From Streptococcus parasanguinis (GTDB lineage Bacteria; Bacillota; Bacilli; Lactobacillales; Streptococcaceae): 64,000 nucleotides of DNA. A program made the translations under genes and the position numbers. The stretch is taken from contig NZ_JALDUR010000005.1 of NCBI RefSeq assembly GCF_023109675.1, forward strand, positions 62,001-126,000, in the 5' to 3' direction. Of the stretch, positions 63,097 through 64,000 are shown in pieces. The number at the start of each line of letters is the position of its first letter. The stretch's first letter is position 1. The notes beneath the pieces were generated by a model, which made no database searches, was not told where the DNA came from, and worked only from the letters and a program-made list of their open reading frames with translations.

Positions 63097-64000
63097 TTAG
63101 TCCAGTACAATCATAGCCTTAATCGTCTTACGTTCATCCATGTCCTTATAAGCTTGGTCGATATCTTCCAGTTTATAGCTTGAGGTAAAGACACGACCCG
63201 GATTGATATCACCATCAAGGACCGCTTTTAACAAAACTTGTTTGTCATAAGTAGTAACTGAGGCTGCTCCACCTGCCACTGAGATATTTTGAGCAAAGGT
63301 CGAACCAAGGGCACGGTTATTGTAATGAGGAACGCCCACAAATCCCATGCGCCCTCCATTATGGAGGACTCCGAGAGCTTGCTCAACAGCTGCTTCTGTA
63401 CCGACACATTCGAGAGCTGCATCTGCTCCGCCTCCAAGGATTTCACGGACCTTGGCAATCCCTTCTTCACCACGCTCAGCCACAACAGCTGTCGCACCTG
63501 ACTCCAAGGCCATTTGTTGACGGTCTTGGTGGCGACTCATAAGGACGATTTGCGATGCACCACGCATCTTAGCTGCAATGACAGCACATTGGCCAACAGC
63601 ACCGTCACCAATAACGACAACCTTGTCACCTTTTTGCACATTAGCTACACGCGCTGCATGATAGCCCGTCGGCATGACATCAGCCAGCGTCAAGAAGGAT
63701 TTGAGCATGGCTTCTGTATAATCAGATGGTTGCCCTGGAATTTTGACAAGGGCCCAATTGGCAAAGTGGAAACGGATGTACTCTGCTTGCACCCCGTCAG
63801 ACCAGTTGGTGCCGATATGGCGGTCACAAGTCCCATCATAACCAGCACGACAGGCATCACACTCCCCACAACCATGGGTGAAAGGCGCGATAACAAAGTC
63901 TCCTGGTTTAACCGTTGTAATGGCTTCTCCGATTTCTTCGACGATACCAATAGCTTCGTGACCACTATTTTGATGACCTGCTTCAATATCAGGATTGCGG
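63097..64000 (-). CDS. Zinc-dependent alcohol dehydrogenase family protein (5' end outside window)
   Basis: The frame remains open to the window edge, so the N-terminus is missing. Visible are GHEAIGIVEEIG (the zinc/GHE motif), the structural-zinc cysteines CGECDACRAGYDGTC, the Rossmann motif VIGDGAVGQCAVIAA near 63620 and the C-terminal KTIKAMIVLD. A medium-chain NAD(P)-dependent alcohol or aldehyde dehydrogenase is certain as family; the substrate is not. A GTG inside the frame at 63792 is not the real start because the conserved zinc region lies upstream of it. Confidence 0.9.
   Translation of the reverse strand, partial: RNPDIEAGHQNSGHEAIGIVEEIGEAITTVKPGDFVIAPFTHGCGECDACRAGYDGTCDRHIGTNWSDGVQAEYIRFHFANWALVKIPGQPSDYTEAMLKSFLTLADVMPTGYHAARVANVQKGDKVVVIGDGAVGQCAVIAAKMRGASQIVLMSRHQDRQQMALESGATAVVAERGEEGIAKVREILGGGADAALECVGTEAAVEQALGVLHNGGRMGFVGVPHYNNRALGSTFAQNISVAGGAASVTTYDKQVLLKAVLDGDINPGRVFTSSYKLEDIDQAYKDMDERKTIKAMIVLD

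Overview
The window is a low-GC Gram-positive chromosome segment, almost certainly an oral viridans Streptococcus (sanguinis/mitis/parasanguinis-like). The evidence is sortase-anchored LPXTG proteins, a phosphoketolase, DexB, ECF-type vitamin uptake genes, an rpsF-ssb-rpsR operon and a complete streptococcal hut (histidine utilisation) locus. I cannot fix the species from sequence alone. I saw no tRNA, rRNA, CRISPR array, prophage or intact insertion sequence. Both edges cut a gene: an ABC ATPase on the left and a zinc alcohol dehydrogenase on the right.

Layout. 0-5 kb: thiamine salvage and uptake (ECF ATPase and EcfT, tenA, thiW, thiM, thiE; convergent thiD behind a TPP riboswitch). 5-12.7 kb, minus strand: nusB, an Asp23/Gls24 protein, efp, a YdjH/YdjI-like membrane-stress pair, pepP and uvrA. 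12.7-18.9 kb: CorA, DUF1129 protein, GNAT, rpsF-ssb-rpsR with tandem terminator-like hairpins, then a GT2-GtrA / phosphodiester glycosidase / membrane protein operon whose middle gene carries an in-frame stop. 19-25 kb: LPXTG 5'-nucleotidase, CHY zinc-finger protein, bioY under two dyad operators, and phosphoketolase with a structured leader.

25.5-40.2 kb: hutI faces the operon hutU-ftcD-cyclodeaminase-fhs-hutD-permease-hutH-hutG, followed by a convergent 978-residue BTAD/ATPase/TPR-type regulator. Together these import histidine, degrade it through urocanate, imidazolonepropionate and formiminoglutamate, and recover the one-carbon unit as formyl-THF, from which Fhs can make formate plus ATP. 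Three intergenic hairpins without U-tracts punctuate the operon. 40.3-43.6 kb: metF and metE, with a MetR/MtaR-type box upstream of metE. A 750-base non-coding stretch follows, packed with stem-loops and bounded by two near-identical hairpins.

44.3-54.5 kb: dexB and a GH31 alpha-glucosidase, each with a promoter followed by a palindromic operator; a CPBP protease; KtrAB-type potassium uptake; a nucleoside phosphorylase with a sugar O-acetyltransferase; and a DeoR regulator with a Cof-type phosphatase. 54.6-64 kb: an LPXTG protein with a von Willebrand A domain and a TTG start, a 904-residue SF2 helicase with an internal hydrophobic segment, a TetR-regulated ABC exporter with two operators around its promoter, a remnant of an AraC regulator, an LtrA-family gene broken by an amber codon, and the alcohol dehydrogenase. 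The strongest second-look items are the structured 43.8-44.3 kb region, the BTAD regulator with a degenerate P-loop beside hut, the helicase with a membrane-like segment, the duplicated operators of bioY and the ABC exporter, and the two nonsense-interrupted genes.
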